A stretch of 64,000 bases of DNA from Eunapius fragilis. Its lineage: Eukaryota; Porifera; Demospongiae; Spongillida; Spongillidae. The stretch lies in the NCBI GenBank assembly GCA_963681505.1, contig OY811971.1, positions 11,855,242 to 11,919,241 on the forward strand, given 5' to 3'. Made by a program: the position numbers and the translations under genes. Positions 34,205-46,802 of the stretch are shown here, piece by piece. The notes beneath the pieces were generated by a model that did not search any database, was not told the origin of the DNA, and was given only the letters and a program-made list of their open reading frames with translations. Within the stretch, counting starts at the first letter, position 1; every line of letters starts with the position of its first letter.

Positions 34205-34560
34205 AAATTAATTTTCCTTTTCCAAAATACCTTTCACCTGCATGCCGTTTTACACACCATTGCCTCCAATTCCAATTCCACAAACTTTCTCGCTAGAGAA
34301 TGTTTATCTTTTACTTGTTTCCTCTATTTTTTTAATTTTATTGTCGATGATATTTGCGAATACTTCATGGCAAGTGTTGACAAGTCATAGTTATAGTGTA
34401 GCCTCTTTAATTGAAGCACTTCAATTACAGTCACGAGAAGACGCCCAGTTTTGTTCAGAATCAGCATTGCACCGAGCGCGGGAGTACTCTAACTCGTCGT
34501 CTCGACTTTGGAGGTATTCTTCTCGTCGTTTAGCTCTCCTCTTTAGTTGAGGTGAAGGCA
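34205..34560 (-). mobile_element. Scrap of the hairpin-unit family (E)
   Basis: Shares ccattgcctccaattcc, tttctcgctagagaatgtt, acttgtttcctctattttt and cacgagaagacgccc with unit D at 30800-31020. One hairpin arm only. Confidence 0.55.
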
Positions 34561-35253
34561 TTTTGTCTTAAACAAGGAGGAAAAAAGATACTCTCCGAAC
34601 ATAAGACCAATTGCTGCCGGTGAATCCCTGAGGTGACTTCCATGGAAATGCTACTGTGCATGCTGTGCTAAAAGACAAGGCATCAGAGTAATTTGAGCTT
34701 CTTCAGCTGGGTGTGGCTTGTAGATCAAGCTCAGATTGGATCATTCATGGCCTGATAAAAAAAAAGTGCATGGAAGAACACTGGATGGAAGATGACTTTG
34801 TTGTCAGTAGCAAAAATGGACATTCGAAACGCATTCTGCCTAGTATCAAGGCAGGCCTTCCTTGATGAATGTGCCAAAATAGCTTTTGCTATGGACAGAG
34901 TCAGCACCGGATTAAGTTTGCCATGATGATCAGCAGTAACCCTACTTTTCGGCAAGTCAGGGAAGCTCTCTTAGCAAGCCGAATAGCCAAACGAGTAAAC
35001 GTGATGTGTGCTTCTCTACCCCAGTTACCAAACGTCTTGACAACCAGGGGAACACACACATCATGCCTCATTTAACACAGTAGGGGTGATTTGTGAAGTT
35101 ACAGTGACATCCCATGCAGCTGGCCTTCCTCTCTCCACATCCGCTACCATGCAACACATCAGCTGGTCGAGTATGCCTAAGGTCAGGTGTTAATCAGCTA
35201 CCATCCTCCACCTAGATTCCCAGGTGAGCATAGTATAGCGAAGGTCAACAATA
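34561..35253. other. No clear gene
   Basis: A minus-strand reading around 35050-34790 gives KTFGNWG and a following helical stretch that resembles the C-terminal part of some retroelement proteins, but frames break and I do not assign it. Nothing else is recognised. Confidence 0.3.
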
Positions 35254-35492
35254 GGGACAGTGTCCAGCAAAATCACCCTTCTGGGCAGTTTTTCAAGTTT
35301 TCAAATTTTTTGATTTTCCGAGCTTCTATCAAATGGTTCTTACGCATCCTAAATTGGAATGTCCATCATAAAGTTATTAGGCACTGAATTTTCAATTAGC
35401 CATACATTTCAATGCGAGCGTTACTTTTTTTTTGCTTGTCCTGCAAATTTTGAAAAAAGTATCACTGCGGTGATTTTGCTGGACACTGTTCC
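35254..35492. mobile_element. MITE family M1, copy 3
   Basis: Best-preserved termini of the family: gggacagtgtccagcaaaat at the left and ggtgattttgctggacactg at the right. The flanks AATA and AATT agree in three of four bases with a 4-bp duplication. Confidence 0.82.
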
Positions 35493-36059
35493 AATTACAT
35501 CTCGCAATCGATAATGGCACATCACACATCCCCTGCCCATCTGCATGTCAGTGCTGCAAGATGGCCTAGAGGGTCAAGTGCAATGTCTGGGCAAAGTGGA
35601 AATAATGAACCCCTGGACAAATCATGGCCTTGCCAACATTTTATGGCTACCAAAAACTCATTTGGTTCCAAGTGGAGGCCAAGTGCAGCAGGTGCTATCA
35701 CAGACAACCAGGGAGCAGAGTGACAGACAAATCACATGCTTTGTTGGCAACTGATGAAGACATAACAATATCTAAACAGAAATGGCATCAGATGGAAGGA
35801 CCTGGCTATTAAAAAGAGTAATGGCCTGTAAAAGATACTGTCACCAAAGCCAGAGGAGCACACAGAAGCATAAATGCTGCACTAGAATGGCGAGAAAGAG
35901 ATCGCAAGCCAAAGTCCCCGTAGCGTAGACTATGATGGACCTGCAGGCTGCAGCCATGTGGAATCGGAGGTTCCAACATAATCTCACTGTCCGCCCCGCC
36001 GGTGCTTATGATAACGGTCGTACACTTGACATTTTCCGACGACATTTGACCGATCAAGG

Positions 36060-36700
36060 GTAAATGGCAGCAAAAGAGGTACGAAGCCTCTTTCTATTCA
36101 TACTGTACAAAAGTGGATAGCCGAAAATGAAAAGGAGCTGGCAACAGCCGTATGGATTTCGTACGAGCGAGCCTACCGCGATAGCGTTGCCACTTTAAAA
36201 TGCAAAGTAGGTGCAATGCACGAAGCGAAGATCATTGGAATGAGAACCTTCGATCAGTCGTGCATGCTTTTATAGATGGTTGTAGTAATTTGAAGCATCA
36301 GCTTTTATAGAGCACGCATCATCTGTGATGCACCAAAAATCTATGGTGCTCTACAAAAAAAGCCTGTCTGTTTCAGTAACAAAATATGCTCCAATTGCTA
36401 ATACCCTTAGTACACTCGATGAACGTACGGAAGCAATAGTAATGCGGAAATTTAATATTGCTTACGCAATTTTTAAAGAAGGGTTTGCATTTACAAAGTA
36501 TCTACTCTCAGACTGTGTGAACTAGAGGAGAAACACGGTGGGGATTTGGGGTCAGGATACAAGAACATTATTGCGTGTACTGAATTTGTTCACTACAGTT
36601 GTAGCCCTAAGGGAGAGCTTGTTTCAAAATTAGCTGGGGCTAGGTTTTTAGTATACAAGCTGATGGCTCAAATGATGCAGGAATGATTGAGAACGAACTC
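36060..36700 (+). pseudogene. hAT-like transposase N-terminal fragment
   Basis: Pieces in different frames read KPLSIHTVQKWIAENEKE, LKCKVGAMHEAKIIGMRTF, SSVMHQKSMVLYKKSLS, APIANTLSTLDERTEAIVMRK, NIAYAIFKEGFAFTKY and CVNLEEKHGGDLGSGYKN. This order (BED-like finger region, His-rich linker, KF-x-IAY-x-I-x-KE, then LEEKHG) is that of hAT-derived zinc-finger proteins such as the C17orf113 group. There are several stops and frameshifts, and the catalytic part is missing because minus-strand Gypsy sequence begins at about 36727. Confidence 0.6.
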
Positions 36701-36726
36701 TTCCTGGTTCTCGTCTTAGACCCTCA

Positions 36727-38330
36727 CTAAGATGGCATGCATAATGCATGTGTGTGGTATTTGCACGCCGCGAACACGTACTCGATCACAGGTAACCACC
36801 AGACAACACATGTTGCTAAGGATTTCATCCATATGATTCCTGGATGTGCATCGTGGAGAATCTTGATCACTGCTTCTCTTGCAGCTTCGGGAACTACCAC
36901 CCTGTTACCCCATAGAATACAATCATCTAGAACGCTTAACTCAAGGTCACGCTGCTTGAAGGGACAAAATGTAGGATCTTCGGAAGAAGCAGAACTCCAG
37001 GTTCCATGTTGAACCATACCACGAACATGGGAAAGAACTGGATCCTTGTTCTTGGTAGTGGAAGCAGATATAGGCTCTTTGCTCAAATCCAAAGCTTCCA
37101 ACAGCCTAGCAAAGGTAAATGACTAAGGGCATCTGCATTGCCTTGCAACTTGCCAGTACGTCAAACAATGGAGTAGCTGTAGGCACTAAGGGTGAAAGCC
37201 CAACGTTGTACCCTCGAAGATGCCATTGGAGGAACAGGTCGCTCTTCATTGAATAAGTATTGCAGTGGTTTGTGATCAGACAAAATTGTGAAGTATTTGC
37301 CATAACGGTACTGGTGAAATTTATCTACCCCAAGCACTAAGCCAATGCCTCCTTGTCTAACTGTGAGTACTTGCGTTCAGCAGGAGCCAAGGTTCGAGAA
37401 GCATAAGCAATTGGACGGTCCGATCCATCCTCAAAACGGTGAGACTGTACAGCATCCAAACCGTACTCCGATGAATCACAAGCGAGAACTAACTCTTTGT
37501 CTGAATCGAAGTGAACTAGGAAGGAAGAGGAAGTGAGAAGATTCTTAGCTTTCTGGAAAGCTGATTGCTGTAACGAATTCCAACACCAATGATTACTGTT
37601 CTTCAAGAGGTCGTAAAGTGGTGCAAGTGTTGAAGAAAGGTTTGGCAAGAATTTGCCATAATAGTTCAATAAGCCTAAGAAGGATCTTAACTGTGCAACA
37701 TTGTTAGGAGCTGGAGCTTGCAAAATGGCTTGTTTTTTTTTTTCAACAGTGGGCTCAATACCTTTGGCAGAAATGCGATGACCTATAAGTATTCAACGCA
37801 AGAAAGGAAGAAAAAACACTTAGAAAGTTTCAATTTAACACCACTATCTTCCAAGCAAGAAAATACTCTCTCTAGGGTTTGGACATGATCACTCTCAGAA
37901 GAACCAGAAACCAGAATGTCATCAATGAACACCAAAAACACCAGGAATACCCCTTAGCAGAGTTTCCATAGTGCGTTGAAATATAGCAGGTGCAGTTGCC
38001 ACCCCCAAAAGGTAACCGATTGTAACGGTACAACCCTCTGTGAGTAGAAATGGTCGTGAACGGTTTTGAGTCCTCATGGAGTGCTAATTGAAAATAAGCA
38101 TTTGATAAATCCAGCTTGGAAAAGAATTTCCCCTTTCCTATGGAAGCTAACAAATCGCTCACGCGAGGTAAGGGATAGGACTTAATGCTTGCTGCTGCAC
38201 GGTTTACAGTTAGTTTAAAGTCACCATGCACAAATACATACAGTACCATCGTTTTTTACTACAGGAACAATAGGCGATGCCCAATTGGAAAAACAAACGG
38301 ATTCAATGATTAATTCCAAGATTATATGCT
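36727..38330 (-). pseudogene. Second Gypsy-like pol, heavily decayed
   Basis: RT fragment 38249-37872 reads SYPLPRVSDLLASIGKGKFF, LDLSNAYFQLALHEDSKP and RYNRLPFG. RT thumb/RNase H 37723-37337 reads QLRSFLGLLNYYGKFLPNL, LACDSSEYGLDAV and PIAYASRTLAPAERKYSQLD. An integrase-finger scrap (ILHDAHPGI) follows at 37101-36727. Multiple frameshifts and deletions; the RT catalytic YxDD reads as WCSLMTF in a shifted frame. It is a different lineage from the element at 18487 (closer to RTs with the ISTHRGLYRYNRLPFG pattern). Confidence 0.85.
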
Positions 38331-38375
38331 TAGGTGTTTAAAAACAGGATGATGATTCACAACAAGAACAGGGCA

Positions 38376-38535
38376 CCGGGGGCACGTGCCCCCCCCCCCC
38401 CCCCCCCCCCCCTTTCGTTCGTCTAATTATATATTCATAGTTGCGCAATATAGCGTTTTAAATTGCATTTTGAAGGTGCAGCAACAAAAAGCGTCGGGCG
38501 GCACCGGGGGCACGTGCCCCCCATTCAATAAACAT
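38376..38535. repeat. Direct repeats with poly-C tract
   Basis: caccgggggcacgtgcccccc occurs twice, at 38376 and 38502, the first followed by a C run to about 38412. The phrase is itself palindromic around gcacgtgc. Possibly a small element of about 126 bp or a MITE terminus pair. Confidence 0.55.
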
Positions 38536-38726
38536 ACGTCATTCACGTGATGTAACACTTGTTCTCTTTTATCTGTTCTCGGTGTTTTCTGTTGCTAGAG
38601 TTTGAACTTTCAAGAGCGTATATGTGTTGTTGAGAGATCGGTTCGTCATGAATTGCGCAAGACAAAGCTCAATCATGCGGTTTGTAGCGAAAAGGTCATT
38701 CTATAATTCATACTTAGCGCATGCAC

Positions 38727-39033
38727 CAGGGGCGGATCCAGAATTTTTTTGCGAGGGGGGGCAAAGGGGAGGGGCGATAATAATCATGGTTTGGGCGTGG
38801 CTACGAAATATTGCGCGTAAGAGAGGAAGATGTACCCGGGGTCTAGGGCTTTGCCCCAGCCGCTTTTTACTGTTATCATGTTACTTCGGCGCGTTTTCGT
38901 TGTATTTGTATCATCAGGGCGACGTAAGACACCGCCCCTTGTAGCTATGAATATTTAATTTCTAACTTGGCGGGGGGGGGGGGGGGGGGGGGGGGGGCAA
39001 AACCCAGTTTCCCCCCCCCTGTATCCGCCACTG
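38727..39033. mobile_element. hAT-like poly-G MITE, second full copy
   Basis: Starts CAGGGGCGGATCCAG and ends CTGTATCCGCCACTG. Flanked by TGCAC on both sides (38722-38726, 39034-39038), again a 5-bp duplication as at 8037-8335. Contains poly-G at 38971-38997 and a C run before the right end. Confidence 0.85.
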
Positions 39034-39139
39034 TGCACATGACTGCGTGGTGCACAAAAAAAAACCACAACAGCTGTTTGTGGTTTAAGAGACCCCTAAC
39101 TACATATGACAGTACATTTCAATTTATTCCAAAAGGCTT

Positions 39140-41140
39140 CATAAGAATCATAACTGTTGAGCCTCCCACATGCAGGTCCAGTTCATGTGTGGAACCCGAT
39201 GCGCCATCATCTTCAAGCCGCTTAGAACGCTTGTTCAAATTGACGACGATGATGTCAGTAGCGTGGGTCATAGGTAAATTGTAATGTTTTGGTTTTGTTT
39301 GGTGTTTGACCGAACATCTTCTTTATAGGTCTGATGTTGTTGTACAAGGAGGGAGTGCAGAAGAACATGACAGTATCATGATTCAAGGGTATATAAATTA
39401 CAATTAGTGTTTGATTTTGTTTGATGTTTGAACATATTTAGGTCTGATGGTTTTGTGCAAGGAGGGAGTGCTGAAGAACAGGACAGTATCATGGTTCAGG
39501 GGTAAATTTCAATTATAGCGTTTGGTTTTGTTTGGTGTTTGACTGAACATATTTAGGTTCGATATTTTGCAAGAAGGGAGTGCAGAAGCTGCTCGTGGTT
39601 TCACACACTCTACTTACTGTGATATTGGGGAAGTGAAGGATCGACATCTTTTGAATGAAGAAGATAGGAAGAAGTTTTTGAAACACCGTTTTGTTCCCGC
39701 TCCAAAGTACAGATTCCCCAGGCACTATGATGAAAAATCACGAAAAAGTCGTGGATTTCGAGCTGAATGGTTTGACCAGTTTACGTGGTTAGCATACTCT
39801 GAATCACTTGATGGAGGGTTTTGCATGCCTTGTGTTCTGTTTGCTACAAGAGCGAGTGTCCGGGGATGTTCTTTTGGTTGCCTTGTAGAAACTCCTTTCC
39901 AGGATTTCAAGAAGGCTTTGGGAAAAAATGGGGTGATTGTGACTCATGAGCAATAAGATTACCACAAAGTATCCATGTTAAGAATGAGTTCCTTCAAGGA
40001 AAATGAACGCAATGCTGCCAGCAGGATTGATGTACAGATGCTTCAACAGCAAGAAAGTGAATTCTCTTTTAACAAAGCAGCTTTAGAAAGCATTGCTGAT
40101 TGTTTAGTGTACTGTGGTAAGCAAGGAATAGCACTTAGAGGCCACCAGGATGATAGTACTGCCAATGAAAGTACTAACAAAGGAAATTTCAAAGCATTGC
40201 TTCAAATTTATGCTATACAAAGGATAAGGTACTGCAGAAATTCATAGAATCTTGCCCAGCCAACGCTCAGTATACTTCTAAAATTATTCAGAACGAATTG
40301 ATCTCAACAATAGGTGGTATCATACGACATGTCAGTAACCTGTCCGTATTATAGTATAATTGCAGATGAACTTACTGATACCATTTCTAACCAAACAGTG
40401 CTTTCTCTGTGCATAAGATATTTAAAACATGATACAACAATCTGTGAAAGCTTTATTGATTTTGCTTATGTTGAGAGGTGAACTAGTGCTTCCCCAAATG
40501 ATGCTATCTTTAAGCAGTTAGAAACGTGTGGTATTAAAAAGGAGCACAAGCCTATGATACCACATCAACTATGTCATCTGATACAAATGGTTTACAAGCT
40601 AAAGTAAGAGAAGTTGTACCAATGGCAATTTATTCACCCTGTAATGCCCACAAATTGAACCTAGTTATTTCAAATGCTAGTACACAAGTTAGAAATTGTG
40701 TTACAGCAATCAATGAAGCTTATTTCTTATTTAATTCATCACCTAAACGCTAGCGATTTCTAGAAAAGGTTATACCTTTGATCACAGATTCAAATGTAAA
40801 AAAACTTGTAGGGCTATGTAAAACAAGGTGGGTGGAACGATTTGAGGCATTTGAAAATATAATTGACTTAGCGGAATCAGTAGTCACAGTATGTGAACTG
40901 ATTATCTCACCTCACCTTTACACTAATAATGACGATTATGAAGGCTGCACAGATGGCTGGAGTTGGGACTCTGACACTAAAACTAGAGCGCAAGGTATTT
41001 TAGCCTCATTTAGGAATTTCGAGTTTTCTGTTTGTATTGTTGCACTGAAGAACATTTTGATGCCCTTACGTGGTATAACATCCAAGCTTCAAAAGCGAGA
41101 TCTGGATATATATGAAGCATTCTGTGATGTTGAAGGATGA
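39140..41140 (+). pseudogene. hAT transposase-like gene (ZMYM1/TTF-finger type), broken
   Basis: N-terminal part is spliced: candidate exon to 39275, then exons 39329-39388 and 39442-39501 (60 bp each) and an exon from 39557. The last reads a TTF-type zinc-finger region: RFPRHYDEKSRKSRGFRAEW, DQFTWLAYSESLDGGFCMPC and CVLFATRAS. A stop at about 39954 ends that frame. Downstream pieces match the DUF4371 region (ALESIADCLVYCGKQGIALR, GHQDDSTANESTNKGNFKALL) and the hAT catalytic region (YSPCNAHKLNLVISNAS, KTRWVERFEAFENI). Multiple stops and frameshifts, and no C-terminal dimerisation segment. A decayed transposase or a domesticated-then-lost gene. Confidence 0.75.
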
Positions 41141-41795
41141 AAACTGTTTTTCGTTCATGTATGGGTGAAGAGAGGCTGTCATCGTTGTGTCTGATGCATA
41201 TCCATTATGATGTGCACATCGATAGTCGTGCTGTAGTATAGAAGAGTTCATTCGGAAGCAACCACGACGTCTCTTCTCTACTCTTTATCACAAAGACAAG
41301 TAACTCAAAGGGATTTTTTAAATCATTTTGTCGCAATTTTATGACTATACTGGCATGTATATATGTATAATCATAATGTAACATTGTAAATGCTCGTGAT
41401 GCGCATGCATGCATGCTCACTAACTTTATCCGCTCCAATACACTTAAGGTCCGGCACATACATAGCATTCATGGCACCTTTGCCAGCATACTTAATTGAT
41501 AATCGAGTTATATCAATTTTTGGATTAAAAAAAAAAACCTTTACATGTTCGTGTGTATGAAAAATAGTTAATTTTGCCAGCCCGTCTAATCTATGATTTC
41601 AAAAGCTTCCGCACCCACCCCCTTTGGTGACCCCCCCCCTTCGAAAATTCCTGCATCCGCCCCTGTTATCGTTAATAATTAACGGTTACAAGTATAGCCG
41701 AAGCTAGCTTGTAGTGACGTATCCAGAGAGGGTGCTTCGGGTGCTTCACTCCCATCGGCCAAAATTGTATAAACCGGTAATAAAGTATTTTAATA
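41141..41795. other. No gene; end of a poly-G MITE
   Basis: At 41617-41665 a C tract followed by ttcctgcatccgcccctg is the right end of another hAT-like poly-G MITE whose left end is not found. Otherwise AT-rich sequence. Confidence 0.45.
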
Positions 41796-41804
41796 GAGTA
41801 GGCC

Positions 41805-41911
41805 TAGTCTCGTCCCCAGACCCAGATTCCCAACAGCTGCGGGTGGATTCCACGTAGCGGTGATGTAATCCATCCGCAGCTGTTGGGAATCTGGGTCTGG
41901 GTACGAGACTA
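41805..41911. mobile_element. 107-bp foldback element with 9-bp target duplication
   Basis: Almost perfect palindrome: TAGTCTCGTCCCCAGACCC... pairs with ...GGGTCTGGGTACGAGACTA. Flanked by GAGTAGGCC on both sides (41796-41804, 41912-41920). A 9-bp duplication is typical of Mutator-like elements. Degenerate relatives (gtctcgtacccagacgcaac) occur at 7699 and 16252 in the duplicated segment. Confidence 0.8.
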
Positions 41912-41929
41912 GAGTAGGCCCTATGCCGA

Positions 41930-42045
41930 ACCCCCCCCCCCCGCCTCACCCACTTATCGTACCTGGCCTGACCTGAATCACCCCCTCCCCCCCCCCCCCC
42001 CCCCCCCCCCCCCCGCTGAAATCCTGGATACGCCGGCCACTGCCG
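41930..42045. repeat. Poly-C tracts and MITE end
   Basis: C runs at 41931-41942 and 41984-42014, followed by gctgaaatcctggatacgccggccactg, resembling the right end of the poly-G MITE family. Confidence 0.55.
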
Positions 42046-42521
42046 TAGTGAGCAGGTACATGTGTTAGTGTCGTGGTCCATTTGCGATAAAAAGTGATGC
42101 TTACTTCGCGTTTGCCTATCAGGATTAATATTTCAATCACACTAACAACGAAAGTCAGCCGGTCATTACGACAAATTAAGATACACACCCTCACCAGTCT
42201 GATGAGGTTATTTATATTGTTAATACACAGCCAAATTCTATTTATTGACCCAGACTGTACCCATACACACACCATATATGATAACATATATGGTATACAA
42301 GGTTGTGAACAATCTGGTACAAGGTATGTAGACAAGTCGACTGTCCGAGACTGTCGTATCAGCGTAAATCAGATTGTACAACGGCTTTGGATCAGAATGA
42401 TAACATACGCTAACATAAATTTATCTTCCATATATGGATAGTGTTTACAGATATTAATAACGTAATTCATATTGTGGTTTTCCCTTGTATGGAAGAGGTT
42501 ATTTTTACCATTCGTGACGTA

Positions 42522-45500
42522 TCACAGTACACAATAAACATTGTAGGAATACATAGTGTTGCTCCAGTCATGTTCAAAAGTAAGTTTTGTCAGAGTAATT
42601 TCTTGCCGTTCTACGTTCTCAATTGTCTGTGTTTCCTCAGAGCGACAGCTAGCACCACATTCATGGACAACTGAGACTGCTCGGAGTATGTTTCTCCCAG
42701 ATGTGGAGAAAATGGATTTGGTCAGCTCCAGCAGGGGACAGTCACACTCATTCACAAAGGGCCTTGCACCTTCCTGTGACTGCAGTTTCTGAAAGCCCTG
42801 AACAAGACACACCACACCTCCATCTTGCAACTTAAACACAGCTAACAAGATTCCATACAGCATCTAAAATTAAACATAAGAATAAGGCAATAGAAACTGC
42901 AACATTATGCATAGGTTAAGCTTACATCGCACTGTGGTGTTATAAGCTCTATGTAGTCCCCTGAATTTACCAAGCACTTCTGCTGTGACATGATAGCATG
43001 GTGCTCTATCACTTGGTCAGTGAGCTGAACAGATCCAAGCATAATGTTATAAGGTATCCCGCACTGCAACAACTTGTTGAGGGTAGTTGCATGTCTTCCA
43101 GTCGAAACAAGCGGCAACTCTGACAGATTGCATGAGCACTTTGATGCCTAGGCAAATGAGTACATGTTATATATGTACATGTGTCATGTGTGCATACCTT
43201 TCTTGGTGTTCCAGGTTGGTATATAGCTTTTCCAGCAAGGAGCTCTTGCATGGAAATACCGCGCATAATAGGTTGTACAAATGCAGAAGAGTACAAGTCT
43301 CTCAACGCAGTTCCACAACTTGGGATCTAACGTCATTAAAACATTTTAACATCACCAGTACTATACCTTTCACTTGTACCATGACACAAGTAGCGTAAAT
43401 GTTGCAAAACACAAAACTTTTTTGCTATGTCTCGACTAGGTGCAAGCCTGTTTCCATGAACATTGTTATTCCGAACATGTGAATTAAAAGACTCAAACCT
43501 AAAGAGTTAAGTTTATTTGAAATGCATAAATACAAGGCAAATAATGGATACCTTTCAGCACTAAATGATGAAGAGGGTCCAAATTTCATCATACTGCTGA
43601 CGAGATGAAGAATAAGATGGGTCTTCTGTTTTAGCAGCAGTGCAGGCATGTTCCGCTTTACAGCTTGAACAAACTCAATGCACACCTTGTTCCATTCCTC
43701 TGCAAGACACGGTTCGAAGAAATTGCAATAAGCAATCTTAAAAACCTGAGCAGAAAGTATTAAGTATCCACCATAATATATAATAATTATACATACCTTT
43801 AAATGTGCAAGTAGAACTTCCTTATAACCATCGCTTAGGTAGAGCCATAATATGAATGCACACATCTGGGACCACCCCTTAAAGTCTCGTCCGACAAAAG
43901 AGTTGTAGTATTGGCATACATTACCATACATCTTTGTACTGAAACCAGATGTGTTGAAGGCTTTGATGCGAGCTAGAATTTCTTTCCTTATCTTTGGACA
44001 GAATTCAGGCATTATGATCTTTAGGATATGCTTGCATGTACCCAGCAACAGTGTATGAAGCACTTCCACTGGTATGCACCTATTTGTGGAATTATTAAAA
44101 TTATTGGTCACCATTCTTACACATACTTGGAGAGGTCAGCAGGGATGGAAACATGGAGAAGAGGATTGTCATCTTCTCTTAGACCAAATGACTTTCTCAT
44201 CTCAATTTTCTCTTGTTCAGTATGCTGTGATATGATCACTGCCATCTGCTGCAAGGCTTCCTCCTTGCTACGTAGTGCGCACACAATGTCTGGGTTTTCA
44301 GTTCTAGTAGTCTAAAGTAGAATAAAATACCCCATGCAGTGTTAGCAGTTATAGGAATGCAATGATAGTAACTTGCCATGCAAATACGGCAGTACTTTAG
44401 TGCTTTACTGCCAAGATGATTCACTAAATCCGAAGCTCTTGGATTGTCACACACTATTACGATTAGTGGAGCAATCACTAGCACAACTTCTTGGAAATAA
44501 GCATCGAATACAAGTGTTCCCTCTGTCTCCAGTGTTGTCAGCTCTTGTGCTATAGGACCACTAAGATCCAAAGGAGAAACACTGTCAGAACAGCTCACGA
44601 AATGTATGTTCTCCAGTCTTGCATTAAGGTGCCGTGGAAGACCAGCTAATGAGACGAACCAGGACTCAAATTTGTGCCACTTTTTGGAACGATTTCCACT
44701 TGTATCGTCGGAAAAAAGAACAAGTGGTACCATCACCACCCTCTTTCCTGCTGCTTTAGATTTCAGATGATGTGGAGCCAAATAAGCAGCAGTTTCCTAA
44801 TGAAAGGTAGTGTTACAAAATACATTTTGGTACTTTTTTATTTTGCATACCTCTAAATCCATTCTAGCAAATCCAGAGCCAGATGATACAAGGCGAATAA
44901 TGTGACATGGTGGTGGGGCAAGGCCAACAATACTTGACACTGGGACACTTATTTTGTCATACAAAATGAGACTGTCACTAGAAAGATGGGTTACGGTAGT
45001 CGTTGGTACCATAATTCGAAACTGCTTGAGATCTAGGAGGATCTCGATCTCAGCAAAGATATCGCAACTACTTGAAGAAACCTACATACATTATAGTAAA
45101 ATATAAAATGCGTGGTGGCAAACAATTTTTAATCACCTCTTGAAAGAACTTCACCACCACCCCTACAACTGTTCCCAACTCAGCAAGATTAAGATAAACA
45201 CAATCCCTCAAAAAGATCGACTTGCCATCAGAGAGTTTAACCATGGGTGCAAGAAAGCGAGAGTCAGTGTTCCAGACACTTCCATGGTAAATCTCTCTGA
45301 AATAAAACACTATGACATGTTTAGTGACCATGTATGTGTTTACTTACGTATATGTGTTTTGCCCTTGCACTTGGTACCGAATGAGATTATGAGATACATC
45401 AGTTCGGCCGAGGCACTGTATAATTATTGATTGCAACGGAATGGAATAAAAAGGCAATCCATCGGAGCTAAGATGCTGAAGTATTTTCAGACAGTCATTA

Positions 45501-46260
45501 ATATATGCAAAGTATGCGCAATGCAACCTACTTTAACAGGTGTTACAATATTGGGTAACTTGAATGCTTTGACACTGGCAAGACTTGGGACTGAAATTCC
45601 CATCTGCTTGAGAATGAACCAAACAAATGATAGGGTCTTCTCTCCCTTTGAATATAAGGGAAAAAATAATAAATAAAATTTATTATGCTTGGATAGCAAC
45701 TTACAACTGGATGTGGAGAATGTACTAGTAAATACAGCAAAGCAAAAATCTTCGAGAGAAATGGAGAGTAACTGCCACTGCTTGAATTTTCCAATTCTAG
45801 ATCCTCAAAACACCCCTCAAGAGTAGGGTTATCACTATCAGTGATATCTTCCTGATCATTTTCAGTTCCTTGATCACTGACATTTGGTTCAAATTCACCA
45901 CACCACTCATTGATGCACGGATTGTCTGCCTGTGGAGCCTGCTTATCACTTGTGAAAATGTCCTACATATATTTTTACATTTATATATATGCACCACATT
46001 TATAACGCACTAGCCAACCTCTGCACAGTGGTACTGTTCCCACAAACGCGCCTCTTCAACAAAAGCCCTGTGAGAAAGGCTCTCAAGATGGCGCTTATAA
46101 AAACTCTGATACTTGAAGCTCTCTCCACAAGGTTCACAACGCAAACCTGAAATGAAATAAAATACACCAGTAGCCATAAGATAGTGCGAACAACCCCTTT
46201 CCCTATCAGTACAAATAACTCCATCCTCCTGAACCCCCGGCCATATCTACCGTTACGCAT
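42522..46260 (-). CDS. Transposase-like protein of CACTA/KDZ type, 15 exons, intact (973 aa)
   Basis: Exons (minus): 46260-46257, 46146-46019, 45962-45705, 45645-45532, 45475-45348, 45296-45137, 45081-44851, 44796-44377, 44311-44127, 44079-43797, 43745-43552, 43498-43367, 43318-43198, 43147-42926, 42863-42522. They sum to 2922 nt in one frame. Introns are 47-65 bp except the first (110 bp). Exon 8 uses a GC donor (ATG|GCAAGT). A C2H2 finger opens the protein (C5, C8, H21, H27); an acidic region follows. Exon 8 carries VPLVLFSDDTSGNRSKKW, LDLSGPIAQELTTLE and CDNPRASDLVNHLGSKALKY with C-x2-C; exon 10 CIPVEVLHTLLLG; exon 12 FESFNSHVRNNNVHGNRLAP with SRDIA. This motif order is found in widespread Tnp2/transposase_21-like proteins of invertebrates and fungi. 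The 4-nt first coding exon is the weakest call. Faces a partner gene at 46803. Confidence 0.82.
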
Positions 46261-46336
46261 GGAACAGCTCGAGGAAAAAAGCACACGATTGCAGTCTCGG
46301 CGAAGGAAGGGGGTAATATTGGCTGTGCTGTGTGCA

Positions 46337-46380
<44 letters not shown>

Positions 46381-46802
46381 TACGTGTGCGTGTATGCGTG
46401 CTTACGTGTGCGTGTATGTGTGCTTACGTGTGCGTGTATGCACGCTAATGAATCACGGTAGTGGGTGAATCAAGCTAGCTCCCTGACCGACAAATATTTA
46501 TTTAGATACCTAGCTGCAGGCTGCAGCTATGTCTATTCAGAGTGTATATGTGTTAATTAAAAGACTCCTGGGTGTGCTAAAAGGTGAATCGGAACGATGG
46601 AAACTGTGCATGGGGGTGCATAATGTAAAGTACACCCTGAACGTCGATTTACCCTGCATGCATGCATGCAAGTACACTAAGACTTAACTTAACTTACGCT
46701 TAGACATGGTTGGTACATATATACAAGCGAGCACGATTTGGAATTACAACCGACACGTGTCAAGTTTAAAATTTCGAGGTTTCATCGGAAATTAAAAGAT
46801 CA
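46261..46802. promoter_or_regulatory. Shared 5' region of two divergent genes
   Basis: 542 bp between the two ATGs. Contains (TG)n at 46338-46378 and four tandem copies of gcttacgtgtgcgtgtat (46378-46446). No clear TATA box. The head-to-head layout suggests a bidirectional promoter. Confidence 0.55.
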
